Positions 16,610 through 26,181 of a stretch of 64,000 nt of DNA are shown piece by piece. The notes under the pieces are model-generated. The model made no database searches and was not told the origin of the DNA. It saw nothing but the letters and a program-made list of their open reading frames with translations. Numbering within the stretch: position 1 is the first letter of the stretch; the number at the start of each line of letters is the position of its first letter. Source of the DNA: Amycolatopsis bullii. GTDB taxonomy: Bacteria > Actinomycetota > Actinomycetes > Mycobacteriales > Pseudonocardiaceae. The stretch is taken from contig NZ_BNAW01000037.1 in assembly GCF_014654205.1 (NCBI RefSeq), positions 23,855 to 87,854 on the forward strand. The letters run 5' to 3'. Both the position numbers and the translations under genes were made by a program.

Positions 16610-17851
16610 TCAGCCGCGCTGCGCGACCGCGAGCCGGACGCACACGGCGAGCGCGCGGACGGCCTCTTCGACCTCTTCGAGCTTCGGGAAGGTCGGCGCG
16701 ATCCGGATGACGGCGTCGTCCGGGTCGTTCCCGTGCGGGTGGGTCGCCCCGGCGGGGGTCAGCGCGACCCCGGCCTCCTTCGCCAGCCGCACGACCTCCT
16801 TCGCGGTGCCCCGCGGGACGGTCAGCGTGATGAAGTACCCGCCGGTCGGCTTGGTCCAGGACGCCAGGTCGGCCAGCTCCTCGGAGAGGATCCGGTCGAC
16901 GGCCGCGAACTTCGGGCCGATGATCCCGGCGTGCTTGCGCATGTGGGCGCGGACGCCGGCCTCGTCCTTGAGGAAGTGGGCGTGACGCAGCTGGTTGACC
17001 TTGTCCGGGCCGATGGTGCGCTTGCCGGTGTTGCCGGTCCACCAGGCGAGGTTGGCCTCGGACGCGCCGAAGAAGCCGACGCCGGCCCCGGCCAGGGTGA
17101 TCTTCGAGGTCGAGCCGAAGACGAAGACGCGGTCGGCGTGGCCGGCCTCGGTGGCCAGGGCCAGCAGGTCGGCCAGCTCCGGCTCGTCGTCGGTGAGGTG
17201 GTGCACGGCGTAGGCGTTGTCCCAGAAGATCCGGAAGTCCGGCGCCGCGGTGCGCATGGTGGCGAGCCGCCGGACGACGTCGTCACTGAACGTGACGCCG
17301 GTGGGGTTGCTGTACTTGGGGACGCACCAGATGCCCTTGACGGCCGGGTCTTCGGCGACCAGCGTCTCGACGACGTCCATGTCCGGGCCCTCGTCGGTCA
17401 TCGCGACCGGGACGAGCTCGATGCCGAAGCGCTCGGTGAGCGCGAAGTGGCGGTCGTAGCCCGGGACGGGGGCGAGGAACTTCACCTGCGGCTCGTCGGC
17501 CCAGCGGCGTTCGGCGCCGGGCAGCTTGCTCAGCAGGGCCTGGACGACGGCGTCGTGCATCAGCTCGAGGCTCGAGTTGCCGGCGGCGAGCAGCTGCCCG
17601 GCGGGCACCTGCAGCGCGGCGGCGAAGATGCGGCGCAGCTCGGGCAGGCCGTTGAGGCCGCCGTAGTTGCGGACGTCGGTGCCGTCCTCGGCCTTGAAGC
17701 TGCCGTCGCCCGGGAGGGAGAGCAGCGCGTTCGAGAGGTCGAGCTGCTCGGGGGACGGCTTGCCGCGGGTGATGTCCAGGGAGAGGCCTCGGCCGACCAG
17801 GGCCGCGTAGTCGCTGCGGGCCGTGTCGACGTCGACGGAAGCAGTGGTCAT
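16610..17851 (-). CDS. aspC: Rv3722c-type aspartate aminotransferase
   Basis: A 413-residue fold-type I PLP enzyme. The Schiff-base lysine is in VFGSTSKITLAGAGVGFFG, the PLP-ring Asp and Asn in IFWDNAYAVHHL, and KYSNPTGVTFS lies upstream of them. The family (PF12897-type, earlier annotated as MocR or alanine aminotransferase) includes Mycobacterium tuberculosis Rv3722c, shown to be the main aspartate aminotransferase. It would interconvert aspartate/2-oxoglutarate and oxaloacetate/glutamate. ATG start at 17851, divergent from the next plus-strand gene with about 60 bases between them. Confidence 0.88.
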   Translation of the reverse strand: MTTASVDVDTARSDYAALVGRGLSLDITRGKPSPEQLDLSNALLSLPGDGSFKAEDGTDVRNYGGLNGLPELRRIFAAALQVPAGQLLAAGNSSLELMHDAVVQALLSKLPGAERRWADEPQVKFLAPVPGYDRHFALTERFGIELVPVAMTDEGPDMDVVETLVAEDPAVKGIWCVPKYSNPTGVTFSDDVVRRLATMRTAAPDFRIFWDNAYAVHHLTDDEPELADLLALATEAGHADRVFVFGSTSKITLAGAGVGFFGASEANLAWWTGNTGKRTIGPDKVNQLRHAHFLKDEAGVRAHMRKHAGIIGPKFAAVDRILSEELADLASWTKPTGGYFITLTVPRGTAKEVVRLAKEAGVALTPAGATHPHGNDPDDAVIRIAPTFPKLEEVEEAVRALAVCVRLAVAQRG

Positions 17852-17913
17852 GGGTCAACGCTAAACCCGCCGTCGATACCATTTCGGGGCGGGTCCTGGC
17901 TAGGGTGGTTGGT

Positions 17914-18390
17914 GTGCATCTCGTCGTCCACGCCGACCAGCGCCAGTTCGCCGTCCGGGATTCCCGCGCCCGGTTGACGGGCAGCGGCTGGACCGATTCC
18001 GCGGTGGACCACCGGATCGGGGCGGAGCCGGGCGGCCTCGCCATCGCGACGGCACGCTCGGACGTGGTCGAGTCTTCGGTGTCGCTGCTGCCCTCGGCGC
18101 CCGGTCTTCTGGCCGACGCCGACCACGTGGTGGAAGCGGATCTTCCGGTTCCGAGCGGGCGGTTGGTGATTTCCGGGCCCTCGGACTACCCGTCGCAGGA
18201 AAAGTTCTTTTCGGTGCTTCCCGGGTTGTACCGGGCGCGGGTTTCGTACGTGCCCGCCGGTCCGCCCGCGGCCACCTGGAACGAGCACGAGTTCGGAGAG
18301 CACTACCGGTACGTGGTGGAGCTGTGGCCGGTCGAGGAACAGTCCGATGTGGAGGTTCTGCGGCAGGGCGCCGCCGTCTGGGACGGCTGA
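17914..18390 (+). CDS. Hypothetical protein
   Basis: A 158-residue protein of unknown family. I favour GTG 17914 because AGGGTGG is well spaced; GTG 17905 is possible. The sequence VHLVVHADQRQFAVRDS, the centre VVEADLPVPSGRLVISGPSD and YRARVSYVP look like a compact beta-rich fold with no membrane segment or catalytic motif. High third-position GC supports real coding. It precedes the DUF4037 gene by about 46 bases. Confidence 0.6.
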   Translation: MHLVVHADQRQFAVRDSRARLTGSGWTDSAVDHRIGAEPGGLAIATARSDVVESSVSLLPSAPGLLADADHVVEADLPVPSGRLVISGPSDYPSQEKFFSVLPGLYRARVSYVPAGPPAATWNEHEFGEHYRYVVELWPVEEQSDVEVLRQGAAVWDG

Positions 18391-18436
18391 GGGGCCGTCG
18401 ATATCCGGTCGCGGCGCACCCGCCGGGGGCGGCATC

Positions 18437-19555
18437 ATGCGGCCCATGGACCAGTCGTTCCTCCCCGGCCTGGAACTGTCCCGCCGCTTCTACCACGAGG
18501 CGGTCCGGCCGGTGCTCCACGCGCACTTCGGGGAACTGCCCCACACGGCCGCGCGGATCGGCACCGGGTCGGAGGTCCTCGGCTTCGACACCGCGCGATC
18601 CGCCGATCACGAATGGGGTCCGCGCCTGCAGCTGTTCCTGGGCCGCGCCGACAGCGAGCGGTACGCCCAGGACATCGTCTCGGTGTTGAGCGACGAGCTG
18701 CCCAAGACGTTCCACGGCTACCCCACCCACTTCGGCCCCACCGCCAACGAGCACGTGCGCCACATGGTGCTCACCGACGGACCGGTCTTCCACCGCGTCG
18801 ACGTCACCACCCTCGACGAGTGGCTCCGGCACCACCTGGGATTCGATCCCCGCCACGGCACCACCACGCTCGACTGGCTCGCCACCCCCACCCAGGCCCT
18901 CGCCGAGCTCACCGCCGGCGCGGTCTTCCACGACCCCACGGGCGAACTCACCGCCGTTCGCGCTCAGCTCGGCTGGTACCCGGAGCAGATCTGGCGCTAC
19001 CTCCTGGCCTGCCAGTGGCAGCGGATCTCGCAGGAAGAGGCGTTCGTCGGACGGTGCGGAGAAGTCGGCGACGAACTCGGCTCGGCCGTCGTCGCCGCCC
19101 GCCTGGTCCGGGAGCTCCTGCGCCTGTGCCTGCTGATGCACCGCCGATACCCGCCCTACGGCAAATGGCTCGGCAGCGCCTTCACCCGGCTCCCGTTCGC
19201 GGCCACCGTTTCGCCGGCACTGACCGCGGCACTGGCCGCGACCACCTGGCCCGAACGGGAGGGCCACCTCGCGGCGGCGTACACCGCCATCGCCGAGCTG
19301 CACAACCGGCTCGGCCTCACCGAGCCGCTCGACCCCGGCACCCGCCCCTACCACGACCGGCCGTTCCAGGTCCTGCACGCGGACCGGTTCAGCCAGGCGC
19401 TCCTCGACACCCTGACCGACCCGGCACTCCGCGCTTGGCCGCGCACCGGGGCGATCGACCAGTTCGCCGACAGCACCGATCTCCTCGGCGATCGCGCGGC
19501 GGCTCGCGCCGTCACCGCCGCGCTGGTTCCCCCGAGCCCCGGCGCCGGCGGCTGA
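18437..19555 (+). CDS. DUF4037 protein, nucleotidyltransferase-like
   Basis: A 372-residue protein starting MRPMDQSFLPGLELSRRFY; the second ATG at 18446 is an alternative start. Features of DUF4037 proteins are visible: RIGTGSEVLGFDTARSADHE followed by GPRLQLFL, near the position of the nucleotidyltransferase core, and RRYPPYGKWLGSAF later. The family is placed in the nucleotidyltransferase superfamily, with the enzymatic role untested. It is convergent with the mce operon; the stops are 5 bases apart. Confidence 0.75.
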   Translation: MRPMDQSFLPGLELSRRFYHEAVRPVLHAHFGELPHTAARIGTGSEVLGFDTARSADHEWGPRLQLFLGRADSERYAQDIVSVLSDELPKTFHGYPTHFGPTANEHVRHMVLTDGPVFHRVDVTTLDEWLRHHLGFDPRHGTTTLDWLATPTQALAELTAGAVFHDPTGELTAVRAQLGWYPEQIWRYLLACQWQRISQEEAFVGRCGEVGDELGSAVVAARLVRELLRLCLLMHRRYPPYGKWLGSAFTRLPFAATVSPALTAALAATTWPEREGHLAAAYTAIAELHNRLGLTEPLDPGTRPYHDRPFQVLHADRFSQALLDTLTDPALRAWPRTGAIDQFADSTDLLGDRAAARAVTAALVPPSPGAGG

Positions 19556-19560
19556 GCGGA

Positions 19561-20043
19561 TCAGAGCGCCGTCAGCGTCGCCAGTTTCCAGCGGCCGTCC
19601 ACGCGCTTCGCCGTCACCGCCAGCTGGGCCACCGACGACGTCGGCGCTCCCCCGCCCTGGGCCACCGTCTGCTGGTCCAGGAACAGGAGCAGATCCGCCG
19701 AGTCACCCCGCAACGACCGGACCCCGATCGCCCGGACCGTCGTCGTCCGGATGAGCTTCTCCGCCGTCGCGCGAGGACGGGCCGAAGCGAACTGGGTCCG
19801 GTACTGGCGGACCGCGTCCCCCGTCAGGACCTCCGATGCCGCCCGCTCGGTGCGGGCGAGGTTCGCGTAGTCGTACGAAAACACCGCCTTCACCGCGTCG
19901 CTCACCTGAGACGAAACGTCCGAAGTGGCCGAGACGTCCACCAAAGCCGCATTGTCGCCCGGGGACAGCGAGGCCGCTTCGATGCCGAACCAGGCCGTGC
20001 AGCCCAGGGCCAGCGCCACGACCACGATCAGCGCCCGGGTCAT
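19561..20043 (-). CDS. mas4B: Mce-associated membrane protein (second)
   Basis: A 160-residue single-pass protein: a hydrophobic N-terminal helix (IVVVALALGCTAWFGIEAA) and an extracytoplasmic domain with DAVKAVFSYDYANLARTERA and a C-terminal WKLATLTAL strand, typical of Mce-associated (Mam/Mas) proteins. Its start overlaps the previous stop (ATGA). These proteins stabilise Mce complexes in mycobacteria. Last gene of the mce operon; symbol follows the Rv3492c position in mce4 and is by synteny. Confidence 0.85.
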   Translation of the reverse strand: MTRALIVVVALALGCTAWFGIEAASLSPGDNAALVDVSATSDVSSQVSDAVKAVFSYDYANLARTERAASEVLTGDAVRQYRTQFASARPRATAEKLIRTTTVRAIGVRSLRGDSADLLLFLDQQTVAQGGGAPTSSVAQLAVTAKRVDGRWKLATLTAL

Positions 20044-20528
20044 GAGCCCGCCGCCTGGACGCCGCTGATCTTCCAGCCGTCCGGGGCGCGGGACACGTCC
20101 ACCGTCAGGCGGTTGAGACGCGGGGAAACAGCCCCGCCGCCCGTGGAAACCCGGACGTCCAGGACCGCCAGGAGACGCGCCACCCCGCGAGAAGGATCGA
20201 TCTCCGTCACCGCCGCCTGGACCAGCGACGCCGAGGACACCGTGCGGGCCGTCGTCGCGCGGTCGATCTGCAGCTGGCGGTCGCCGGACAGGTCCTTGGC
20301 GTACTGCCCCGTCGTGGCCGCGATCCAGCGGTCCACGTCCGCCGCCGCCGTGCGGTAGTCGATCGTGTTCAACGTGACCAATCCAGGCCCCGCCGCGGCG
20401 AGCACCGCGTCACGCTCACGGCCGCGGGCGAAGGAATCGTCGGCTGCTGCACGCCACCAGGACCAGCCCGAGAACGCGGCCGCCAGCACCGACAAGACCG
20501 CCAGGACCACCAGGAGACGCAGCTTCAC
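20040..20528 (-). CDS. mas4A: Mce-associated membrane protein (first)
   Basis: A 162-residue protein starting at GTG 20528, overlapping the mceF stop by 4 bases (GTGA). An N-terminal helix (LLVVLAVLSVLAAAFSGWSWW) anchors an extracytoplasmic domain with LVTLNTIDYRTAAADVDRW and the end strand GWKISGVQ. The same layout is seen in its neighbour, suggesting duplication of an SnoaL-like fold. It corresponds in position to Rv3493c of mce4. Longer readings upstream run into mceF and are rejected. Confidence 0.83.
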   Translation of the reverse strand: MKLRLLVVLAVLSVLAAAFSGWSWWRAAADDSFARGRERDAVLAAAGPGLVTLNTIDYRTAAADVDRWIAATTGQYAKDLSGDRQLQIDRATTARTVSSASLVQAAVTEIDPSRGVARLLAVLDVRVSTGGGAVSPRLNRLTVDVSRAPDGWKISGVQAAGS

Positions 20529-21757
20529 GGCGCGCCCAGCAACCGGGCCAGCCCACCCGAAGACGGGCCGGTCAGCAGGCTCAGCACGCCCGGCAGCTGC
20601 GCGGGCGAAGAAGCAGCCGCCTGCTGCTGAGGCGCGGCCGGGATCGCGGGCGGCTTCCCCGCGTAAGGCGCGTTCTGGGCCCCGCGCACCCCGGTCGGGC
20701 TGCCCGGCGGCTCGGCGCAATAGGCGTTCATGTTCACCGGCGCTTCGGTCTCATCGTTCGCCGGACGCTGCTTCGTCCCTTCGTACCCCTTCGTGCACGA
20801 AGCCGGGTCGAAGAAGTTGAACACCACGCCCAGGTGGCCCGTGCCGTCCGGGGACGTCGACGGCGAAAACGCCGAAATGATCGGGTACGCGACCAAGAGC
20901 TCCTCGATCGAGTCCTTCCGGGACGTCGTGATCTGCGCCGTGGTCAGCAGGTTGGCGAACAGCACGCCCAGATCGGTCCCGGACGCCGCGAGCACGTCGC
21001 TGATCTGCCGGCTCAGCTGCGGCGCCTGCGCGATCACCCGCCGCAGATCGGGATCCGACTTTTTGAGCTGACCCGCGATGGTCCGGAGCCCCGAGGCGAA
21101 GTCGGTGATGTTCGCCGCCTGCCGTTCCTGCGTGCCCAGCACGATCCGCGAGTTCGCCAGCAGCCCCTGCGTCTGCGGGACGTACTGCGCGGCCACCGCC
21201 GTCAGCGAGCCCGTGCTGTCCAGCAGCTGCTGCAGTTCCGGCCCCGCGCCCGCGAACGCGTCGTACGTCTCGTCGACGACCGTCCGCAGCGACTCCGGGT
21301 GCACGCTCGCCACGAGGTCGTCGAGGTGGGAGAGCACGGTGTCCGGCGACGGCGGCAGCGACGTCCGGTCCGCCGTGATCACCGAGCCGTCCTTCAGGAA
21401 CGGGCCGCCGTTGTGCTGCGGGAGCAGGTCGACGAACTGCTCCCCCACCGCCGACCGGTTCGCCACCTGCGCGTGCGCGTCGGCCGGGATGTCCGGCGCG
21501 CCCACGTCGATGTCGAGGGCCACGTCGACGCCGTGCTCGGTGAGCGTCATCGACGTCACCCGCCCGACCGTCACCCCGCGGTAGGCGACTTCGGAGTTGA
21601 CGAAGATCCCGCCGGAGTCGGTCAGCTGCGCGGTGACGACGTAACCGCGGTGGCCGAACAGCCGGTCCAGCCCGGCGTACCGGCCGCCGGCGTAGACGAC
21701 CGAAACGACCGCGATGACGACGAACGCGAACAGCTGGATCCGGATCTTGCGCGTCAC
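20525..21757 (-). CDS. mce4F: MCE family protein MceF
   Basis: A 410-residue substrate-binding subunit of the Mce transporter. One N-terminal membrane helix is followed by the MCE/MlaD beta-barrel domain (VTAQLTDSGGIFVNSEVAYR) at about residues 40-115, then a long helical region with coiled segments, which builds the periplasm-spanning tube. The C-terminus is Pro/Ala-rich (PPAIPAAPQQQAAA). It overlaps its neighbours by 4 bases on each side. Mce4 carries cholesterol in mycobacteria. Confidence 0.9.
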   Translation of the reverse strand: MTRKIRIQLFAFVVIAVVSVVYAGGRYAGLDRLFGHRGYVVTAQLTDSGGIFVNSEVAYRGVTVGRVTSMTLTEHGVDVALDIDVGAPDIPADAHAQVANRSAVGEQFVDLLPQHNGGPFLKDGSVITADRTSLPPSPDTVLSHLDDLVASVHPESLRTVVDETYDAFAGAGPELQQLLDSTGSLTAVAAQYVPQTQGLLANSRIVLGTQERQAANITDFASGLRTIAGQLKKSDPDLRRVIAQAPQLSRQISDVLAASGTDLGVLFANLLTTAQITTSRKDSIEELLVAYPIISAFSPSTSPDGTGHLGVVFNFFDPASCTKGYEGTKQRPANDETEAPVNMNAYCAEPPGSPTGVRGAQNAPYAGKPPAIPAAPQQQAAASSPAQLPGVLSLLTGPSSGGLARLLGAP

Positions 21758-22917
21758 CGGCCGCCCCCGATCAGGCCGAGCAGCCCGCCCAGCAATCCCG
21801 GACCCGCGGCCGCCGGCCCCGACCCCAGGTCCGGCAGCGGCAACGGCGGCGCGACCGCGGACGGCTGGCCACCGATCCCGGACGGCAGCGCGATCGGCGG
21901 CTGCGACGAGTTAGTGAAGTTCGAGATCAGCACGTCCAGGTCGAGGTTCACGTTCGCCTCGACGTTCGCGTAGTCGCCCTTGATCACGTTGCCCGCGTAG
22001 TCCGGGAACGGGTAGGTCAGCAGGATCTGCAACGCGTTCGGCAGGTTCTGGCCCGCCTCGCCGAGTTTGGCCAGCGTCGGCTGCAGCGCCTTGAGGTTCG
22101 CGACGAGCTGGTCGCGGCTCTTCGTCACGGTGTCCACCGCGACGCCGGACAACGTGTTCAGCGCGTTCAGCATGCCCACGAGCTGGTCGCGCTGGTCCGT
22201 GACGACCTTCAGGCCCGGCGCGAGGTTGTCGAGCGCGTCGGTCAGGTTCTGCGTCTGGCCGGTCAAGGTGTGCGACAGCTTCGCGAGGCCGTCGATCGCG
22301 CGCAGGATCTCGGTCTTGTGCCCGTCGAGCTGGGTGGCCAGTTCGTCCACCCGGGACAGCAGCGCGCGGATCTCCGGCTCGTTCCCGGACAGCGCGTCGT
22401 TGAGTTCGTGGCTGATCTTCTGGATCTGCTCGACGCCGCCGCCGTTGAGCAGCAGCGAAAGCGCGCCCAGCACCTCCTCGACCTCGGGGTTGCGGTTGGT
22501 GCGTCCGAGCGGGATCTGCCCGCCGTCGGCGAGCTTCCCCGACGCGGGTTCGGCGGTGGGCACGCTCAGCTCGACGAACTTCTCCCCCAGCAGCGAAGAC
22601 TGCTTCAGCTCGGCGCGGGCGTTGGCGGGCAGTGCGATGTCGCCGTTGACGGTCATCGCCACCAGCGCCGACCGAGTGTCCGGGGTCAGCGTGATCTTGT
22701 CGACGCGTCCGACCGCGACGTCGTTGACCTTGACGCTCGACTGCGGCACGAGGTCCAGCACGTCGGTGAACAGCGCGGTGACGTGGTACGGGTGGTCGCC
22801 GACGTCGGCGCCGCCCGGCAGCGGTGTGCCGTAGAGGCCGTTGAAGCCGCCGTCGCTGCACCCGGCGAGCACGAGCACCCCGGCGAGTGCTCCCGCGATC
22901 CGCCGGCGCCCCTTCAC
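21754..22917 (-). CDS. mce4E: MCE family lipoprotein MceE
   Basis: A 387-residue lipoprotein starting at GTG 22917. The lipobox LAGC ends at Cys20 after the hydrophobic run GALAGVLVLAGC. The MlaD domain (VTALFTDVLDLVPQSSVKVN) and the helical region follow, with a Gly/Pro-rich C-terminus. MceE subunits are the lipid-anchored member of each Mce complex (LprN in mce4). Start and stop overlap with neighbours by 4 bases. Confidence 0.9.
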   Translation of the reverse strand: MKGRRRIAGALAGVLVLAGCSDGGFNGLYGTPLPGGADVGDHPYHVTALFTDVLDLVPQSSVKVNDVAVGRVDKITLTPDTRSALVAMTVNGDIALPANARAELKQSSLLGEKFVELSVPTAEPASGKLADGGQIPLGRTNRNPEVEEVLGALSLLLNGGGVEQIQKISHELNDALSGNEPEIRALLSRVDELATQLDGHKTEILRAIDGLAKLSHTLTGQTQNLTDALDNLAPGLKVVTDQRDQLVGMLNALNTLSGVAVDTVTKSRDQLVANLKALQPTLAKLGEAGQNLPNALQILLTYPFPDYAGNVIKGDYANVEANVNLDLDVLISNFTNSSQPPIALPSGIGGQPSAVAPPLPLPDLGSGPAAAGPGLLGGLLGLIGGGR

Positions 22918-24107
22918 TTCGCACCGCCGGACAGCTGTTCCATCACGTCGACGAGCGGGAGCGGCAACGGCGGGAGCGTCCCGTTCTGCAGGGAGTTGAG
23001 CACCTGCGGGATGGTCGGCAGCTTCAGCGCGCCGTCGAGGACGGGCGCCAGCTGCTTGCAGATGTTCCCCAGTGTGTCGGGGATTTCCTTGGGCGTGACC
23101 GAGCTGATCAGGCGGCACACGGTGAGGATCGGCGGGTTGGTCAGCTCGTTGAGGTTGTCGCGGACGGCGATGGTGCCCGAGGCCGCGTCGTAGGAGTTGA
23201 TGAAGTTGGTGGCGCCGGTCGGCGCGATGTCGAGCACCTCGGCGAGCGCGGCGCGCTGGTCGACCAGCACCTTCGACAGCGACGCCAGCTTGTCCACATT
23301 GGCTTCCAGTGCCGTCTTGTTGTCGTTGACGAACTGCTGGACGTCGCCGAGTGCCCCGCCGAGGGACTGCAGCGCGGCGCCCACTTCGCCGGAGTCCGCG
23401 GCGAGGAACCGGCTGACGTCGGCTACGCGGCCGTAGAACTCGTCGAGCTGCTGGTCGCTCTGGGCCAGGGCGCCGGTGAAGGAGTTCAGGTTCTGCACGG
23501 TCGAGAACAGGTCGTCCTTCGAACCGTCGAGGGTCTTCGCCAGCTCGGCCAGCTGCCCGACCGTCGAGTTCAGCGAAGCGCCGTTGCCCTTGAGCGTGTT
23601 CGCGGCGGTGTCGAGGACGCCAGACAGCGCGCCGTCTTTGTTGGCCCCGTTCGGGCCCAGTGCCGTCGACAGCTTGTCCAGGCTGGAGTACAGGTCGTCC
23701 AGTTCCACCGGCGTGGCCGTGCGCTCGCGCGGCAGCACCGTGCCCGAAGCGAGCACGGGGCCGCTGTCGTAGGCCGGGGTCAGCTGGACGTACCGGTCGC
23801 TGACCAGGCTCGGCGCGACGACGACCGCGCCGACGTCGGCCGGCAGCGACACCTCGTCGACCCGCATGTCGACGCGGACCGCGTCACCCTCGGGCGTGAC
23901 GCCGGTGACCTCGCCGACCGGCACGCCGAGCACCCGCACCGACGAACCCGCGTACAGCCCGACGGTCTTGCCGAAGTACGCGGACAGCTTGGTGCCGTTC
24001 GACGACCGGAACACCAGGTACAGCCCGGCCGTGACGATCAGCGCGAGGACGCACGCGAAGGCCAGCCAGGTCACCAGGCTGCGGCCGCGGGCGGTGTGGA
24101 TGGTCAT
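22914..24107 (-). CDS. mce4D: MCE family protein MceD
   Basis: A 397-residue protein with an N-terminal helix (LVTWLAFACVLALIVTAGLY), the MCE domain with VRVLGVPVGEVTGVTPEGDA, and a helical domain containing repeated heptad-like segments (ALQSLGGALGDVQQFVND). Start ATG 24107 overlaps the mceC stop (ATGA). Two Cys near the C-terminus (VCRLISS, NICKQL) may form a disulfide. Part of the transporter tube. Confidence 0.9.
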   Translation of the reverse strand: MTIHTARGRSLVTWLAFACVLALIVTAGLYLVFRSSNGTKLSAYFGKTVGLYAGSSVRVLGVPVGEVTGVTPEGDAVRVDMRVDEVSLPADVGAVVVAPSLVSDRYVQLTPAYDSGPVLASGTVLPRERTATPVELDDLYSSLDKLSTALGPNGANKDGALSGVLDTAANTLKGNGASLNSTVGQLAELAKTLDGSKDDLFSTVQNLNSFTGALAQSDQQLDEFYGRVADVSRFLAADSGEVGAALQSLGGALGDVQQFVNDNKTALEANVDKLASLSKVLVDQRAALAEVLDIAPTGATNFINSYDAASGTIAVRDNLNELTNPPILTVCRLISSVTPKEIPDTLGNICKQLAPVLDGALKLPTIPQVLNSLQNGTLPPLPLPLVDVMEQLSGGAK

Positions 24108-25135
24108 CGGCGGCCCACCCCCTGGTTCGGCGCCGCGATCGGCGGGGTGCAGCCTTCGGGGTTGATGTGCAGCCCGCCCACGGTGATCGTCGGCGGCAGC
24201 AGCCCGCACAGGTAGCCCTCGAACCAGCGGCCGTTGCCGGTGGCGTTCGCGCCGACGCGGGCGAACGGCGCCATCAGCTGCAGGCTCCGGTCGAGGTTGC
24301 CCTGGTTGCGCTGCAGGATGTCGGTCACCTTCCCGAGCTTCTCCAGCGTCGGCTTGAGCTGGTCGCGGTTGTCCTGGACCAGCCCGGTCAGCTGCTGCGA
24401 CAGCTGCTGGGTGCCGGTGAGCAGCGCGTTGATGGCCTGCTTGCGGTTCTGCAGCTCGGTGAGCAGCAGGTTGCCGTCGCTGATCACGCGCTGCAGCTGG
24501 GCGTTGCGATCGGACAGCGTCTTCGACACCTGGCTCGTGTTGGCCAGCAGCGTGTGCAGGTCGGCGTCACGGGAGGACACCGTTTTCGCGAGCGACGACA
24601 GGCCGGTCAGCGTGTCCTTCAGGTACTGCGGGCTGTCCTTGAGGCTGTCCGAGAGGGCGTTGAAACTGTCCGCGAGCTGCTTCGTGTCGATGTCGCCGAC
24701 CGTCGTCGACAGCTGTTCGAAGGCGTCCTGCAGCTGGAACGGCGTGCGCGTGCGGGCCTGCGGGATCGTGTCGTCCGGTTCCTGCGCGCCGTCACCCTTC
24801 GGGTCGAGCGCCAGGTACTTCTCCCCCAGCAGCGTCTTGATCTCGATGGACGCGGTCGTCGCGTCGCCGACCCGGACGTCCTTGACCCGGAACTTGACCA
24901 GCACCTGCTTGCCCGCCAGCTTCACCGACGACACCGTGCCGACCTTGACCCCGGCGACCTCGACCTCGTTGTCCGTTGCCAGCCCGGCGGACTCGCCGAA
25001 GTACGCCGAGTACGTCGTGCCGTTGCCGAAGAACGGGAGCTGGTCGGAAAAGTACGTCGTGGCCGTGACGAGCACGATCAGCACGAGCGCGACCGCGCCC
25101 ACCGCGGCCTGGTTGCGTTCCTTCAGCGGCTTCAC
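24104..25135 (-). CDS. mce4C: MCE family protein MceC
   Basis: A 343-residue protein starting at GTG 25135. N-terminal helix (AAVGAVALVLIVLVTATTYF), MCE domain with EVEVAGVKVGTVSSVKLAGK at about residues 55-75, then coiled helical region with NTSQVSKTLSDRNAQLQRV. The C-terminal segment YLCGLLPPTITVGG resembles the same region of MceB. Translationally coupled to both neighbours. Confidence 0.9.
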   Translation of the reverse strand: MKPLKERNQAAVGAVALVLIVLVTATTYFSDQLPFFGNGTTYSAYFGESAGLATDNEVEVAGVKVGTVSSVKLAGKQVLVKFRVKDVRVGDATTASIEIKTLLGEKYLALDPKGDGAQEPDDTIPQARTRTPFQLQDAFEQLSTTVGDIDTKQLADSFNALSDSLKDSPQYLKDTLTGLSSLAKTVSSRDADLHTLLANTSQVSKTLSDRNAQLQRVISDGNLLLTELQNRKQAINALLTGTQQLSQQLTGLVQDNRDQLKPTLEKLGKVTDILQRNQGNLDRSLQLMAPFARVGANATGNGRWFEGYLCGLLPPTITVGGLHINPEGCTPPIAAPNQGVGRR

Positions 25136-26181
25136 GGACCACACCTCTCCGCGCGCTGGGTGCCGGGGATCGGGATGATCGGCAGCGTGATGTCGAGTGA
25201 CGAAATGCCGATGGTGCCGGTGATCCCGCACAGGTAGTAGTTGAACCAGCTGCCGTAGGACAGCGTCCGGGTGAACTTCTGCAGGTTGCCCGGCAGCACC
25301 TCGAGGAGGTGGTTGAGCAGCTCGCCGGAGTCGCCGAGGTTCTGTGAGAGCACACCGAGCTGGGCGACGTCGTCCTTGAGCGCCGGGCGGGCGTCGGCCA
25401 GGAGCCCGGTGGTGGACACGGCGAGGTCGCCGAGCGCGCTGACCGCGTCGCCGATCGGCTTGCGCTGCTCGGCCAGCCCGCTGACCAGTTTCTGGGTCTG
25501 CTCGATCAGGTCGCCGAGCTGCGCGCCGCGGGCGTTGACCGTGCCGAGCACCGTGTTGAGGTTGGCGATGACCTGGCCGATGACCTGGTCCTTGCTCGCG
25601 ATCGCCGACGTCAGCGACGCGGTGTGCCGCAGCAGGCTGGTGATCGTGCCGCCCTCGCCCTGGAAGACGCTGATGATCTCGGCCGAGAGCTGGTTGACGT
25701 CCTTCGGGCTCAACGCCTTGAACAAGGGCTTGAACCCGTTGAACAGCACGGTGAGGTTCAACGCGGGTTTCGTGCGCTCCGGCGGGATCGTGCCACCGTC
25801 GGGGAGGGCCTTGTCGCCGGGGACGTCGGTGCCGAGGGCGAGATAGCGCTGCCCGACCAGGTTGCGGTACTTGATCGTCGCGGTCACCGTCTCCGGCAGC
25901 CGGTAGGCGTGTTCGACGTCGAACCGGACCTCGGCGAGGTTCCGCTCGCCCGCTTCGGCTGCACTGACCACCGCGATCGAGTCGACCTGGCCGACCTTGA
26001 CCCCGGCGATGCGGACGTCGTCGCCTTCCTTGAGGCCGGACGCGTCGGTGAACTTCGCCAGGTAACCGGACGTCTCACCGAAGTTCGTGTTCGCGATCGT
26101 GGCCGCCAGGATTCCGGTGAGCAGCACGGTGACCACCGCGAAGATCCCCAGCTTGATGAGCGACGGGACGAAACTCCTCAC
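25132..26181 (-). CDS. mce4B: MCE family protein MceB
   Basis: A 349-residue protein starting at GTG 26181, which overlaps the mceA stop (GTGA). An N-terminal helix (KLGIFAVVTVLLTGILAATI) precedes the MCE domain with DDVRIAGVKVGQVDSIAVV and a helical part. The C-terminal YGSWFNYYLCGITGTIGISS is conserved among MceB/MceC proteins. Longer readings upstream run through mceA in another frame and are rejected. Confidence 0.9.
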   Translation of the reverse strand: MRSFVPSLIKLGIFAVVTVLLTGILAATIANTNFGETSGYLAKFTDASGLKEGDDVRIAGVKVGQVDSIAVVSAAEAGERNLAEVRFDVEHAYRLPETVTATIKYRNLVGQRYLALGTDVPGDKALPDGGTIPPERTKPALNLTVLFNGFKPLFKALSPKDVNQLSAEIISVFQGEGGTITSLLRHTASLTSAIASKDQVIGQVIANLNTVLGTVNARGAQLGDLIEQTQKLVSGLAEQRKPIGDAVSALGDLAVSTTGLLADARPALKDDVAQLGVLSQNLGDSGELLNHLLEVLPGNLQKFTRTLSYGSWFNYYLCGITGTIGISSLDITLPIIPIPGTQRAERCGP